This document shows positions 8,450-17,560 of a stretch of DNA of 46,355 nucleotides, piece by piece. Position 1 is the first letter of the stretch; each line of letters starts with the position of its first letter. Made by a program: the position numbers and the translations under genes. The notes beneath the pieces were generated by a model. It saw nothing but the letters and a program-made list of their open reading frames with translations, was not told the DNA's origin and searched no databases. Origin of the DNA: an uncultured Nocardioidaceae bacterium (GTDB lineage: Bacteria > Actinomycetota > Actinomycetes > Propionibacteriales > Nocardioidaceae); NCBI GenBank assembly GCA_902805845.1, contig CADCUI010000022.1, positions 1-46,355 on the forward strand, given 5' to 3'.

Positions 8450-8704
8450 GTGCGAGAACTGTTTGTGCTGGATGGTGAAGTCGAGGAGCTGGGTTGGCAG
8501 GAGCGCGCACTCTGCGCGCAGACCGACCCGGAGGCGTTCTTCCCGGAGAAGGGCGGCTCCACACGAGAGGCGAAGCGGGTCTGCCTGACCTGCGACGTGC
8601 GGGGCGACTGCCTCGAGTACGCCCTCTCCAACGACGAGCGCTTCGGGATCTGGGGCGGGATGTCGGAGCGAGAGCGCCGCAAGCTCAAGAAGCGCGCGGT
8701 CTGA
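8450..8704 (+). CDS. whiB2: WhiB-family iron-sulfur transcriptional regulator (WhiB2/WhmD type)
   Basis: Protein of 84 aa with the four cluster-binding cysteines C22, C45, C48 and C54, the G[I/V]WGG turn at 66-70 and a basic C-terminal tail (RERRKLKKR) that contacts DNA. WhiB proteins bind a [4Fe-4S] cluster and the sigma-A subunit of RNA polymerase. The position next to cofD and the zincin-like gene matches mycobacterial whiB2, linked to cell division and septation; orthology is inferred from this synteny. The GTG start has AAAGGGAGAAG at suitable spacing. A long leader with its own promoter precedes it, and a strong hairpin follows. Confidence 0.92.
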   Translation: MRELFVLDGEVEELGWQERALCAQTDPEAFFPEKGGSTREAKRVCLTCDVRGDCLEYALSNDERFGIWGGMSERERRKLKKRAV

Positions 8705-8709
8705 CCGGG

Positions 8710-8724
8710 CGGCCTCCGAGGCCG
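8710..8724. terminator. Bidirectional terminator hairpin between convergent genes
   Basis: CGGCCT-CCG-AGGCCG is a perfect 6-bp GC-rich stem with a 3-nt loop, six bases after the whiB stop and before the end of the convergent gene. There is no U-tract. Confidence 0.5.
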
Positions 8725-8738
8725 GGACCGGAGTCGCC

Positions 8739-9230
8739 TCACCCGGGGTCGTAGCCGGGATGGATCTCCTCGGGCGGCCGCCCGAGGAGCTCCGAGACCT
8801 GCTCGACCAGCACGGTGAGGACCAGCGCGCCGAGGTCGTCGCTGGTCTCGCAGCGCAGCTCGATGGGGCGTCGGAAGAGCACGAGCCGGGTCGGCCGCAC
8901 GCTGTCGCTGCGCATCACCGAGGCCAGGGGCACGGTGGTGGCCGCCCAGTCGTCGGGCAGCACCGGCACCTCTTCGACGACGAACTCCACCGCGCCCAGC
9001 TCGTCGGCCCACCGCTCCTCCAGGGCTGCGACCACGCCGGCCACGGTGGCGTCGAAGCGCTCTCGCCGGCTGAGGGCCAGCGGCACGCCGCCGGGGGTCA
9101 GTGGTCCCGGGAGCACCGCCTGGCCGCGAGGGCCGTGGCCGCGTCGGTCGCGGGCGGCGAGCGTACGCCGAGGCATCGGACCCTGCCCGCCGTGGGGCTG
9201 GGGTGCACGACGACCGGGTGCCCGACTCAC
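8739..9230 (-). CDS. Metallopeptidase-family (zincin-like) protein with degenerate active site
   Basis: Protein of 163 aa. The first 55 residues are basic and low in complexity; the rest matches the zincin-like 'metallopeptidase family' found beside whiB2 in actinobacteria (Rv3259 position): RRERFDATVAGVVAALEERW, VEFVVEEVP and LVLFRRPIELRC. The family's HExxH zinc motif should lie before the terminal ELLG segment, but here the sequence is LVEQVSELLG, with no histidine in that helix. It may therefore be a non-catalytic member. The start could also be further downstream. It converges with whiB and diverges from the DUF3499 gene (49 bp between starts). Confidence 0.65.
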   Translation of the reverse strand: MSRAPGRRAPQPHGGQGPMPRRTLAARDRRGHGPRGQAVLPGPLTPGGVPLALSRRERFDATVAGVVAALEERWADELGAVEFVVEEVPVLPDDWAATTVPLASVMRSDSVRPTRLVLFRRPIELRCETSDDLGALVLTVLVEQVSELLGRPPEEIHPGYDPG

Positions 9231-9266
9231 GCCGCGAGCCTAGCCGTGGGCACCCCCCTCCCGGGG

Positions 9267-9272
9267 TACGGT
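9267..9272 (+). promoter_or_regulatory. -10 box TACGGT, leaderless start of the DUF3499 gene
   Basis: TACGGT is followed by seven bases and the GTG at 9280, with no Shine-Dalgarno sequence between, so transcription probably starts at the GTG. Confidence 0.4.
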
Positions 9273-9279
9273 TCGGCTC

Positions 9280-9690
9280 GTGAGCCCGACCCGCCGCTGC
9301 TCGAGGACCGCCTGCCGGCGCGCTGCGGTCGCCACGCTCACCTATGTCTACGGCGACCAGACCGCGGTGCTCGGCCCGTTGGCGACCTACGCGGAGCCGC
9401 ACGCCTACGACCTCTGCGAGGAGCACTCCGAGCGGCTCTCCGCCCCCCGCGGCTGGGAGGTCCTGCGGCTGGCGCCGGACCCGGCTGCCTCCGGACCCAG
9501 CACCGACGACCTGCTGGCGCTCGCCGACGCCGTCCGGGAGGCCGCGCGCCCAGCACCCGCCGCCGGGCTCGTGCCGGAGCAGGCCGGCGCTCCGCAGTCC
9601 GCCGGGGTCGGACGCCGCCCGGGCACCGAGGACGGCCGTGGACTTGGCCGTCGAGGGCATCTCCGGGTGCTGCCTCGGGCCGAGGACTGA
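9280..9690 (+). CDS. DUF3499 domain-containing protein
   Basis: Protein of 136 aa. The N-terminal half is the DUF3499 domain with a zinc-ribbon-like set C-x4-C (CSRTAC) and LCEEH, plus a conserved ATLTYVYGDQTAVLGPL strand region. The family is actinobacterial and always lies near whiB and manB, as here; its function is unknown. The C-terminal third is low in complexity and basic (RRPGTEDGRGLGRRGH) and may be poorly ordered. The GTG start fits a leaderless transcript. manB begins 98 bp downstream with its own -10 box. Confidence 0.85.
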   Translation: MSPTRRCSRTACRRAAVATLTYVYGDQTAVLGPLATYAEPHAYDLCEEHSERLSAPRGWEVLRLAPDPAASGPSTDDLLALADAVREAARPAPAAGLVPEQAGAPQSAGVGRRPGTEDGRGLGRRGHLRVLPRAED

Positions 9691-9775
9691 GCCCCGGTCG
9701 ACGGCGGGTGGACGCGACGACGTCCGGGGGCGGTCCCGGCGTCCTCGGCGGGTCATCTGAGCGGCGGCGTCGGAG

Positions 9776-9781
9776 TAGATT
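9776..9781 (+). promoter_or_regulatory. -10 box TAGATT, leaderless start of manB
   Basis: TAGATT is followed by GCCGCCC and the ATG at 9789. The spacing fits a transcript beginning at or one base from the start codon; no Shine-Dalgarno sequence is present. Confidence 0.45.
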
Positions 9782-9788
9782 GCCGCCC

Positions 9789-11213
9789 ATGTCGTCGACG
9801 ATGAAGCCTGCGAACCTCGACCGGATCTTCAAGGCCTACGACGTCCGGGGGACGGTGCCCGACCAGCTCGACGAGTCGCTCGCCCGTGCCGTCGGCAACG
9901 CGTTCGTGCAGGTCGCCTTCGGGTCCGGGTCCGGGTCCGGGTCAGGGGCTCCGCGCGGTGCCGGTGCCGGTGCGAGCACGCGCTCGGTCGTCGTCGGCCA
10001 CGACATGCGCCCGTCCAGCCCTGCGATGGCGGCGGCGTTCGCCGAGGGGGCTGCGGAGGCCGGCGTCGACGTGACCATGATCGGGCTGGCGTCGACCGAC
10101 GAGCTGTACTTCGCCTCCGGCCACCTCGGCGTGCCCGGTGCGATGTTCACGGCCAGCCACAACCCCGCCCGCTACAACGGGATCAAGCTGTGCCGCGCGC
10201 ACGCGGCACCGGTGGGCGCGGAGTCGGGGCTGACCGACGTCCGCGAGCTCGTGGCCGCCGGCACCACCCTGACCGCGGACCGGCCGGGTCGGATCCAGAG
10301 CCGTGAGCTGCTCGACGACTACGCCGACTACCTGCTCGAGCTCGCCCCGGTCTCGGGACGGCGGCTGAAGGTCGCGGTGGACGCCGGAAACGGGATGGCG
10401 GGGCACACCGCTCCCGCTGTCCTCGGGCGGCTCGACCTCGACGTGGTCCCGCTGTACTACGAGCTGGACGGGAACTTCCCGAACCACGAGGCCAACCCCA
10501 TCGAGCCCGAGAACCTCATCGACCTGCAGGCCGCGGTCCGCGACGCGGGCGCCGACATCGGACTGGCCTTCGACGGGGACGCCGACCGGTGCTTCGTCGT
10601 CGACGAGCGCGGCGAGCTCGTCAGCCCGAGCGTCCTCACCGCCCTCATTGCCGACCGCGAGCTGAAGAAGCATCCGGGGGCGACCGTGATCCACAACCTC
10701 ATCACCAGCCGCGCGGTGCCGCAGATCGTCGGCGAGCGCGGTGGTGTCGCGGTCAGGTCCCGTGTGGGGCACTCCTTCATCAAGGCGACGATGGCCGAGA
10801 CCGATGCCGTCTTCGGTGGTGAGCACTCCGGCCACTTCTACTTCCGCGAGTTCTGGCGGGCCGACTCCGGCATGCTCGCGGCGCTGCACACGCTCGCCGC
10901 GCTCGCCGAGCAGAAGAGTCCGCTCAGCGCCGTGCTCGCCGACTACAGCCGGTTCGCGGCCTCCGGGGAGATCAACAGCACCGTGGACGACCAGGCCGCG
11001 GTCATCGAGCGGATCCAGGCGGACTTCGCCGACGAGCCGGGGGTCGAGATCGACCACCTGGACGGGCTCACCGTCAACGCGGACGACTGGTGGTTCAACG
11101 TGCGCGCCTCCAACACCGAACCGCTGCTGCGGCTCAACGCCGAAGGGGATGACGAACAGACGATGGCCGAGGTCCGGGACCGGGTGCTGAGCATGATCAG
11201 GGGCGGGGCATGA
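9789..11213 (+). CDS. manB: Phosphomannomutase/phosphoglucomutase
   Basis: Protein of 474 aa of the alpha-D-phosphohexomutase family, converting mannose-6-phosphate to mannose-1-phosphate (and probably the glucose forms). Landmarks are FKAYDVRG at 14-21, the phosphoserine loop TASHNP with S123, the magnesium loop DGDADR at 262-267, the sugar-binding GEHSGH and the phosphate-binding RASNTEP near the C-terminus. Together with the upstream pyrophosphorylase it would supply GDP-mannose. An unusual Gly-Ser insertion occupies residues 45-63 between the first strand and VVVGHDMR. The stop overlaps the start of the Trm112 gene by 4 bp (ATGA). Confidence 0.93.
   Translation: MSSTMKPANLDRIFKAYDVRGTVPDQLDESLARAVGNAFVQVAFGSGSGSGSGAPRGAGAGASTRSVVVGHDMRPSSPAMAAAFAEGAAEAGVDVTMIGLASTDELYFASGHLGVPGAMFTASHNPARYNGIKLCRAHAAPVGAESGLTDVRELVAAGTTLTADRPGRIQSRELLDDYADYLLELAPVSGRRLKVAVDAGNGMAGHTAPAVLGRLDLDVVPLYYELDGNFPNHEANPIEPENLIDLQAAVRDAGADIGLAFDGDADRCFVVDERGELVSPSVLTALIADRELKKHPGATVIHNLITSRAVPQIVGERGGVAVRSRVGHSFIKATMAETDAVFGGEHSGHFYFREFWRADSGMLAALHTLAALAEQKSPLSAVLADYSRFAASGEINSTVDDQAAVIERIQADFADEPGVEIDHLDGLTVNADDWWFNVRASNTEPLLRLNAEGDDEQTMAEVRDRVLSMIRGGA
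9921..9944 (+). repeat. Hexanucleotide microsatellite inside manB
   Basis: Four tandem copies of GGGTCC (the last is GGGTCA) encode GSGSGSGS at residues 45-52 of ManB. Copy number could change by slippage without shifting frame. Confidence 0.85.
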
Positions 11214-11446
11214 CCGAGGACGCCGGCCGTCAGCCCGGCTCCGAGAACGGTGTGGCCCTGGCCCCCGAGCTCCTCGAGATCCTGCGGTGCCCCGCCTGCC
11301 TCGGCGAGTTCGCGCCGCCCACGCCCGCCGAGCTGGTGTGCACGTCCTGCGGTCTTCGCTACCCGATCCGCAACGGCGTGCCGATCCTGCTGGTCGACGA
11401 GGCGCAGCCTCCGCAGGACGGCGACGTCACCGCACCGCGGGCCTGA
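11210..11446 (+). CDS. Trm112-like zinc-ribbon protein
   Basis: Protein of 78 aa with two cysteine pairs, CPAC and CTSC, and the YPIRNGVPILLVDEA ending typical of Trm112/YcaR. Eukaryotic Trm112 activates methyltransferases; in actinobacteria the small protein is regularly encoded between manB and the SIS-domain gene, and its partner is not established. The ATG overlaps manB by 4 bp, which suggests coupled translation. An N-terminal stretch of about 15 residues precedes the fold. Confidence 0.85.
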   Translation: MTEDAGRQPGSENGVALAPELLEILRCPACLGEFAPPTPAELVCTSCGLRYPIRNGVPILLVDEAQPPQDGDVTAPRA

Positions 11447-11479
11447 GTCCACACCGGCGACGAGAACTGAGGAGGAAGA

Positions 11480-12532
11480 GTGGCGGACTGGTTCGACGAG
11501 TCGCTCCTCGACGACGAGGAGGCGCTCGCGCGCGCCGACGTGGTGCTGCGCCCGCTCGCCGAGGCGGGTGCCCGCGTGCGTCACGAGGCCGCGGAGGTGC
11601 GCGAGGCGATCGGGGCCGCGGTGACGGCGACCAAGGACAGCCCGCCACGGGCGGTCATCGCCGGCGGCCCCGACTCCCGGCTGCTCCGTGCGGTCCTGGA
11701 ACCCTCCTGCCCGGTGCCCTTCGTCGCCTGGCCGCACCCCGGCCTGCCCGGCTGGGCGGGCGCCCTCGACCTGGTGATCGTCCTGGCTCCGGACGGCTCC
11801 GACACCGGGGCCGCCAGCGCGGTCGCCGAGGCGGTACGCCGGGGGTGCCAAGTAGTGGTGGCATGCCCGCCCCGGTCGTTGGTCGCCGAGCACGCACCCG
11901 GTCGGCACACCACGGTCCTGCCCGCGACCTCCGGCGACCAGCTGGCGGTGGCGGTGGTGCTGCTGGAGTTCCTCTCCGAGGTGACGCTGGGACCGCACAC
12001 GGACGCCGAGGAGGTCGCCAAGGCTCTCGACGAGGTGGCGGTGGCCTGCTCGCCGTTCCGCGACCTCTCCGTCAACCCCGCCAAGCTGCTGGCGATGTCG
12101 CTCGCCGACGCGACGCCGCTGGTCTGGGGCGGGTCGGTCCTCGCCGCCAGGGCGGCTCGCCGTGTCTCGGAGTCGATGCGCCGCTCGAGCGGCCGCACCG
12201 CCTTGGCGGGTGACGCCGAGCACCTGCTTCCGGTCATCGCCTCGGCTGCGGTCCACGACGTCTTCGAGGACCCGTTCTCCGACGCCGGCGCAGCCGGGTC
12301 CGAGCCCGCGGAGCCGCGGCCCGCCCTCGTCGTCCTCGACGACGGCGCCGACGACCCCACGGTCCGCGAGCAGCGCGGGCGGCTGGTGGCGGAGGCCGAG
12401 GCGCGGCGGGTGCGGGTGGAGTCGCTGTCGAGCACGGCGCCGAGCGAGGTGGCGTGCTACGCGTCGCTGCTGGGCCAGGGCCGCTACGCCGCGGCGTACC
12501 TCGGCATCGCACTTGATCGCTCACCGCAGTGA
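11480..12532 (+). CDS. SIS-domain protein, phosphosugar isomerase-like
   Basis: Protein of 350 aa resembling the actinobacterial 'SIS domain / mannose-6-phosphate isomerase-like' family at the Rv3256c position. The start WFDESLLDDEEALARADVVLRPLAEAGARVR is characteristic, followed by an AVIAGGPDSRLLRAVLEP segment in place of the glycine-rich SIS loop and LVWGGSVLAARAARR near residue 215. The family is related to bifunctional phosphoglucose/phosphomannose isomerases, so it may feed mannose-6-phosphate to ManB, but activity is unproven. The GTG start has a perfect AGGAGG upstream. It follows Trm112 by 33 bp, in the same operon. Confidence 0.8.
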   Translation: MADWFDESLLDDEEALARADVVLRPLAEAGARVRHEAAEVREAIGAAVTATKDSPPRAVIAGGPDSRLLRAVLEPSCPVPFVAWPHPGLPGWAGALDLVIVLAPDGSDTGAASAVAEAVRRGCQVVVACPPRSLVAEHAPGRHTTVLPATSGDQLAVAVVLLEFLSEVTLGPHTDAEEVAKALDEVAVACSPFRDLSVNPAKLLAMSLADATPLVWGGSVLAARAARRVSESMRRSSGRTALAGDAEHLLPVIASAAVHDVFEDPFSDAGAAGSEPAEPRPALVVLDDGADDPTVREQRGRLVAEAEARRVRVESLSSTAPSEVACYASLLGQGRYAAAYLGIALDRSPQ

Positions 12533-12605
12533 GCCGGCCGGGTTTCGGGTGGGCTCGCACCGGTGAGCCTGGGTCTGTGAGCCACCTCCTCGCCCGGGCT
12601 ACCGG

Positions 12606-12629
12606 CTCTGGCGTCGTCTCTGGCGTCGT
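12606..12629 (+). repeat. Tandem 12-bp duplication upstream of the DUF808 gene
   Basis: CTCTGGCGTCGT occurs twice in direct succession in the 112-bp gap before the DUF808 start. Its role is unknown; it may be a recent slippage duplication. Confidence 0.7.
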
Positions 12630-12644
12630 CCACGGGGTCGCCTG

Positions 12645-13616
12645 ATGGCCGCGGGGCTCTTCGGGCTGCTCGACGACGTCGCTGCCCTGGCCAAGCTGGC
12701 CGCCGCGTCGGTGGACGACATCGGCGCCGCCGCGGGTCGCGCCGGACTGAAGTCCGCGGGGGTCGTCGTCGACGACACCGCGGTGACTCCTCAGTACGTC
12801 CATGGGGTCACGGCGCAGCGGGAGCTGCCGATCATCCGCCGGATCGCGCTGGGATCGCTGCGCAACAAGCTGCTCGTGATCCTCCCGGCGATCCTGCTCC
12901 TCAGCCAGTTCCTGCCCGTGCTCATCACCCCCTTGCTGATGGTGGGGGCCACCTACCTCTGCTACGAAGGCGCCGAGAAGCTGTGGGCGGCGGTCCGCGG
13001 TCACGACGGGGGCCACGCCCCCGCAGCGGTGGAGGGCGGTGAGACGGAGGAGACGGTCGTCTCCGGCGCCATCCGCACCGACTTCATCCTCTCGGGCGAG
13101 ATCATGGTCATCGCGCTCAAGGAGGTCGCGGACGAGCCGTTCCTCGCGCGCGCCCTGATCCTGGTCGTGGTGGCGATCGGCATCACGGTGCTCGTCTACG
13201 GGGCCGTGGGCCTCATCGTGAAGATGGACGACGTGGGGCTGCACTTCAGCCAGCGTGCGTCCCGCGCCACCCAGCGGTTCGGGCTGGGGCTGGTGCGAGG
13301 GATGCCGCTGCTGCTGCGGTTCCTGTCGATCGTGGGGGTCGCGGCGATGCTCTGGGTCGGGGGTCACATCCTGCTCGTGGGGCTCCACGACCTCGGCGAG
13401 GACCTCAACGTCTCCTGGCTCGGCTGGCTCTACGAGACCGTGCACCACTGGGAGGAAGACATCCACCACGCCGTGTCGGCCCTCGGCGGAGTGCTGGGAT
13501 GGCTGGTCAACACGGTGGCCTCCGCCATCCTCGGCGTGATCGTCGGCGCCGTTGCCGTGGCCGTGATGCACGTGCTGCCCTTCGGCCGGGGTCACGGTGA
13601 CCCCGGCGGGCACTGA
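12645..13616 (+). CDS. DUF808 family (YedI-like) inner-membrane protein
   Basis: Protein of 323 aa. The start [24 protein letters not shown] is diagnostic of DUF808, followed by [19 protein letters not shown], a [10 protein letters not shown] motif, and further membrane segments at about 165-185, 215-245 and 275-310. E. coli YedI is the named relative; function is unknown. It lies in the position where manA (mannose-6-phosphate isomerase) often follows the SIS gene in related genomes. The start has only a weak GGGG sequence upstream. sahH follows 146 bp downstream. Confidence 0.88.
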   Translation: MAAGLFGLLDDVAALAKLAAASVDDIGAAAGRAGLKSAGVVVDDTAVTPQYVHGVTAQRELPIIRRIALGSLRNKLLVILPAILLLSQFLPVLITPLLMVGATYLCYEGAEKLWAAVRGHDGGHAPAAVEGGETEETVVSGAIRTDFILSGEIMVIALKEVADEPFLARALILVVVAIGITVLVYGAVGLIVKMDDVGLHFSQRASRATQRFGLGLVRGMPLLLRFLSIVGVAAMLWVGGHILLVGLHDLGEDLNVSWLGWLYETVHHWEEDIHHAVSALGGVLGWLVNTVASAILGVIVGAVAVAVMHVLPFGRGHGDPGGH

Positions 13617-13680
13617 CCACCGGGCTCGGCGCCGCGACGCGGGCAGCCTTCGGTACGCCGGAGGACGACCGCCGGGCAGG

Positions 13681-13686
13681 TAGGCT
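13681..13686 (+). promoter_or_regulatory. -10 box TAGGCT of sahH
   Basis: TAGGCT lies about 77 bases before the sahH ATG, predicting a leader of roughly 70 nt. The leader contains a perfect 12-bp palindrome, GCGCAGCTGCGC, at 13718-13729. No -35 is clear. Confidence 0.35.
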
Positions 13687-13762
13687 GAGCCGGTCATGCG
13701 CGGGAGATCCCGGAGAAGCGCAGCTGCGCCGCTGGCACCACGACAGTGACGTGAGGAACACC

Positions 13763-15199
<1,437 letters not shown>

Positions 15200-15235
15200 C
15201 CGCGACGGGTCGCGGAGCAGACGAGCGGCGCGGAC

Positions 15236-15943
15236 ATGGTGCCCCAGGGGGAGCAGGGCAGGGAGGCCGGCCACCGCGGCCGGGTGCTGGTGGTCGACGA
15301 TGACGCGGCGCTCGCCGAGATGCTGACGATCGTCCTGCGCACCGAAGGTTTCGACTCCCGGGTCTGCTCCTCGGGGGACCGGGCGCTGGCGGCGTTCCGG
15401 GAGTACCACCCCGAGGTCGTGCTGCTCGACCTGATGCTGCCGGGCAAGGACGGCATCGACGTCTGCAAGCAGATCCGGGCCGAGTCCGGCGTACCCATCG
15501 TGATGCTGACCGCGCGGACCGACACCGTCGACGTGGTGGTGGGGCTGGAGTCGGGCGCGGACGACTACGTCGTGAAGCCCTTCAAGCCCAAGGAGCTGGT
15601 GGCCCGCATCCGCGCCCGGGTCCGGACCTACGACAGCGAGGTCGCCGAGGCCCTGCAGGTCGGCGACCTCGACATCGACGTCGCCGGTCACCGGGTGACC
15701 CGGGGCGAGGAGGAGATCTCGCTGACGCCGCTCGAGTTCGACCTCCTCGTGTGCCTGGCGCGCAAGCCGCGTCAGGTGTTCACCCGGGAGGTGCTGCTCG
15801 AGCAGGTCTGGGGCTACCGCCACGCCGCCGACACCCGGCTGGTCAACGTCCACGTGCAACGGCTGCGCTCCAAGATCGAGCACGATCCCGAGAACCCGGA
15901 GATCGTCGTGACGGTCCGGGGCGTGGGCTACAAGGCCGGCTGA
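15236..15943 (+). CDS. mtrA: MtrA response regulator (OmpR/PhoB family)
   Basis: Protein of 235 aa. The receiver domain has acidic residues D21-D22, phospho-acceptor D65 in LLDLMLPG and the conserved lysine in VVKPFKPKEL; a winged-helix DNA-binding domain with LTPLEFDLL, RKPRQVFTREVLLEQVWGY and TRLVNVHVQRLRSKIE follows. MtrA is the essential actinobacterial regulator of cell-wall hydrolases and division. The first 15 residues are not conserved, so a start at the GTG just before VLVVDDD is possible. It is followed after 3 bp by mtrB. Confidence 0.95.
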   Translation: MVPQGEQGREAGHRGRVLVVDDDAALAEMLTIVLRTEGFDSRVCSSGDRALAAFREYHPEVVLLDLMLPGKDGIDVCKQIRAESGVPIVMLTARTDTVDVVVGLESGADDYVVKPFKPKELVARIRARVRTYDSEVAEALQVGDLDIDVAGHRVTRGEEEISLTPLEFDLLVCLARKPRQVFTREVLLEQVWGYRHAADTRLVNVHVQRLRSKIEHDPENPEIVVTVRGVGYKAG

Positions 15944-15946
15944 GCC

Positions 15947-17560
15947 GTGCGGGCGCGGAATCGGAGCGGCCTGCTGCGCACCGCGACCACGTTCTGGCGG
16001 CGGTCGATCCAGGCGCGCGTCGTGCTCAGCACCGTGCTGCTGTCGGCGGTCGTCGTCACGCTCGTCGGCTGGACGCTGACCCAGCAGATCACCGACGGGC
16101 TGGCGAAGGACAGGGTGCGCGCCGCCGTCGCCGAGTCGGGGCGCACGAGCACCGACGTCCAGAGCAGCCTGAGCGCGGCGACGTCGGACTTCGACGCCAA
16201 CGCGCAGCTCCCGGCGCTGGTGTCCGGAGTCGTCTCGCGGGGCTCGGTCCGCGGGTACGACGCGGTGGTCGTGGGGCCGTTGGAGGGACCGAGCCGCGGG
16301 ACGACGCTCGGCGGCGGGGAGTTCTTCACTCCAGGGCTGCAGGTCGGAAGCGTCCCGAGCCGTCTGCAGTCCGTCGTGGAGGAGGTCGGAGGCTCCGGCT
16401 CCTGGACCTTCACGCGGATCCGTTACGACAGCGACTCCGGCCGCGAGGACGTCCCGGGCGTGGTCGTCGGCACCCGCCTGGTGCTGCCCTCGGACGGCGG
16501 CACCTATGCGCTCTACCAGCTCTTCCCCATGACTGCCGAGCAGCGCACCCTCGACCTGGTCAGGCGCGCCCTGCTCACCAGCGGCGCCCTGCTCCTGGTC
16601 CTGGTCGCGGCGCTGTCCTGGCTGGTGACGCGTCAGGTGGTCACCCCGGTGCGGCTCGCCCGCCGGGTGGCCGAGCGGCTGGCCTCGGGCCGTCTCGAGG
16701 AGCGGATGCAGGTGCGCGGCGAGGACGACCTCGCCCGCCTCGCGGTCTCGTTCAACCAGATGGCGACCAGCCTGCAACGGCAGATCCGGAAGCTCGAGGA
16801 CATGTCCGCCGCCCAGCGCCGCTTCGTCTCCGACGTGTCCCACGAGCTCCGCACCCCCTTGACCACGGTCCGGATGGCCGGCGACGTGCTGCACGACGCC
16901 CGCGACCAGTTCGACCCGGTCACCGGCCGGGCCGCCGAGCTGCTCCAGAACGAGCTCGACCGCTTCGAGCTGCTCCTCACCGACCTGCTCGAGATCAGCC
17001 GCTTCGACGCCGGCGCAGCGGCGCTCCACCTCGAGGACGTCGACCTGCTCGAGCTCGCGCACCGGGTCGTCGACTCCGTCGCCGCCCTGGCCGAGCGCCG
17101 TCGCACCCAGGTCGTGGTCCGGCGGGTGGGCGGCCCGTGCGTGGTGGAGGCCGACGCCCGCCGGGTGGAGCGCATCGTGCGCAACCTCGTCACGAACGCG
17201 ATCGACTACGCCGACTCCTCCGACGTCGTGATCCTGCTCGCCTGCAACGCCGAGGGAAGCGCGCTGGCCGTCCGCGACTACGGGGTGGGGCTGCGTCCCG
17301 GCGACGAGGTGCGGGTCTTCAACCGGTTCTGGAGGGCCGACCCGGCCCGGGTCCGCACCTCGGGAGGCACGGGGCTCGGGCTCTCGATCTCCCTGGAGGA
17401 CGCGCGCCTCCACGGCGGGTGGCTCCAGGCCTGGGGGGCGCCGGGGCGTGGTTCGCAGTTCCGGCTCACGCTTCCCCGTCGCGCCGGGGAGCGGCTCACG
17501 CGCAGTGCGCTTCCCCTCGTTCCCCGCGACGCGGACAGCCAGAAGGCGGGGGTCCCGTGA
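15947..17560 (+). CDS. mtrB: MtrB sensor histidine kinase
   Basis: Protein of 537 aa. There are two membrane helices, about residues 24-45 and 207-228, with an extracytoplasmic sensor region between. HAMP follows at about 229-282, then HisKA with H299 in SDVSHELRTPLTT, and HATPase_c with NLVTNAIDYA (N box), DYGVGLRPGDE (G1) and GGTGLGLSI (G2). It phosphorylates MtrA. The gene starts with GTG 3 bp after mtrA and overlaps lpqB by 4 bp (GTGA), so mtrA-mtrB-lpqB form one coupled operon. Confidence 0.95.
   Translation: MRARNRSGLLRTATTFWRRSIQARVVLSTVLLSAVVVTLVGWTLTQQITDGLAKDRVRAAVAESGRTSTDVQSSLSAATSDFDANAQLPALVSGVVSRGSVRGYDAVVVGPLEGPSRGTTLGGGEFFTPGLQVGSVPSRLQSVVEEVGGSGSWTFTRIRYDSDSGREDVPGVVVGTRLVLPSDGGTYALYQLFPMTAEQRTLDLVRRALLTSGALLLVLVAALSWLVTRQVVTPVRLARRVAERLASGRLEERMQVRGEDDLARLAVSFNQMATSLQRQIRKLEDMSAAQRRFVSDVSHELRTPLTTVRMAGDVLHDARDQFDPVTGRAAELLQNELDRFELLLTDLLEISRFDAGAAALHLEDVDLLELAHRVVDSVAALAERRRTQVVVRRVGGPCVVEADARRVERIVRNLVTNAIDYADSSDVVILLACNAEGSALAVRDYGVGLRPGDEVRVFNRFWRADPARVRTSGGTGLGLSISLEDARLHGGWLQAWGAPGRGSQFRLTLPRRAGERLTRSALPLVPRDADSQKAGVP

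Noticed and set aside
13687-13762. SAH riboswitch in the sahH leader
   Set aside because: Such switches control sahH in some bacteria, and a leader of about 70 nt would be long enough. The conserved pseudoknot partners (GGAGCGC and GGCGCUC types) are absent; only a 12-bp palindrome is present.
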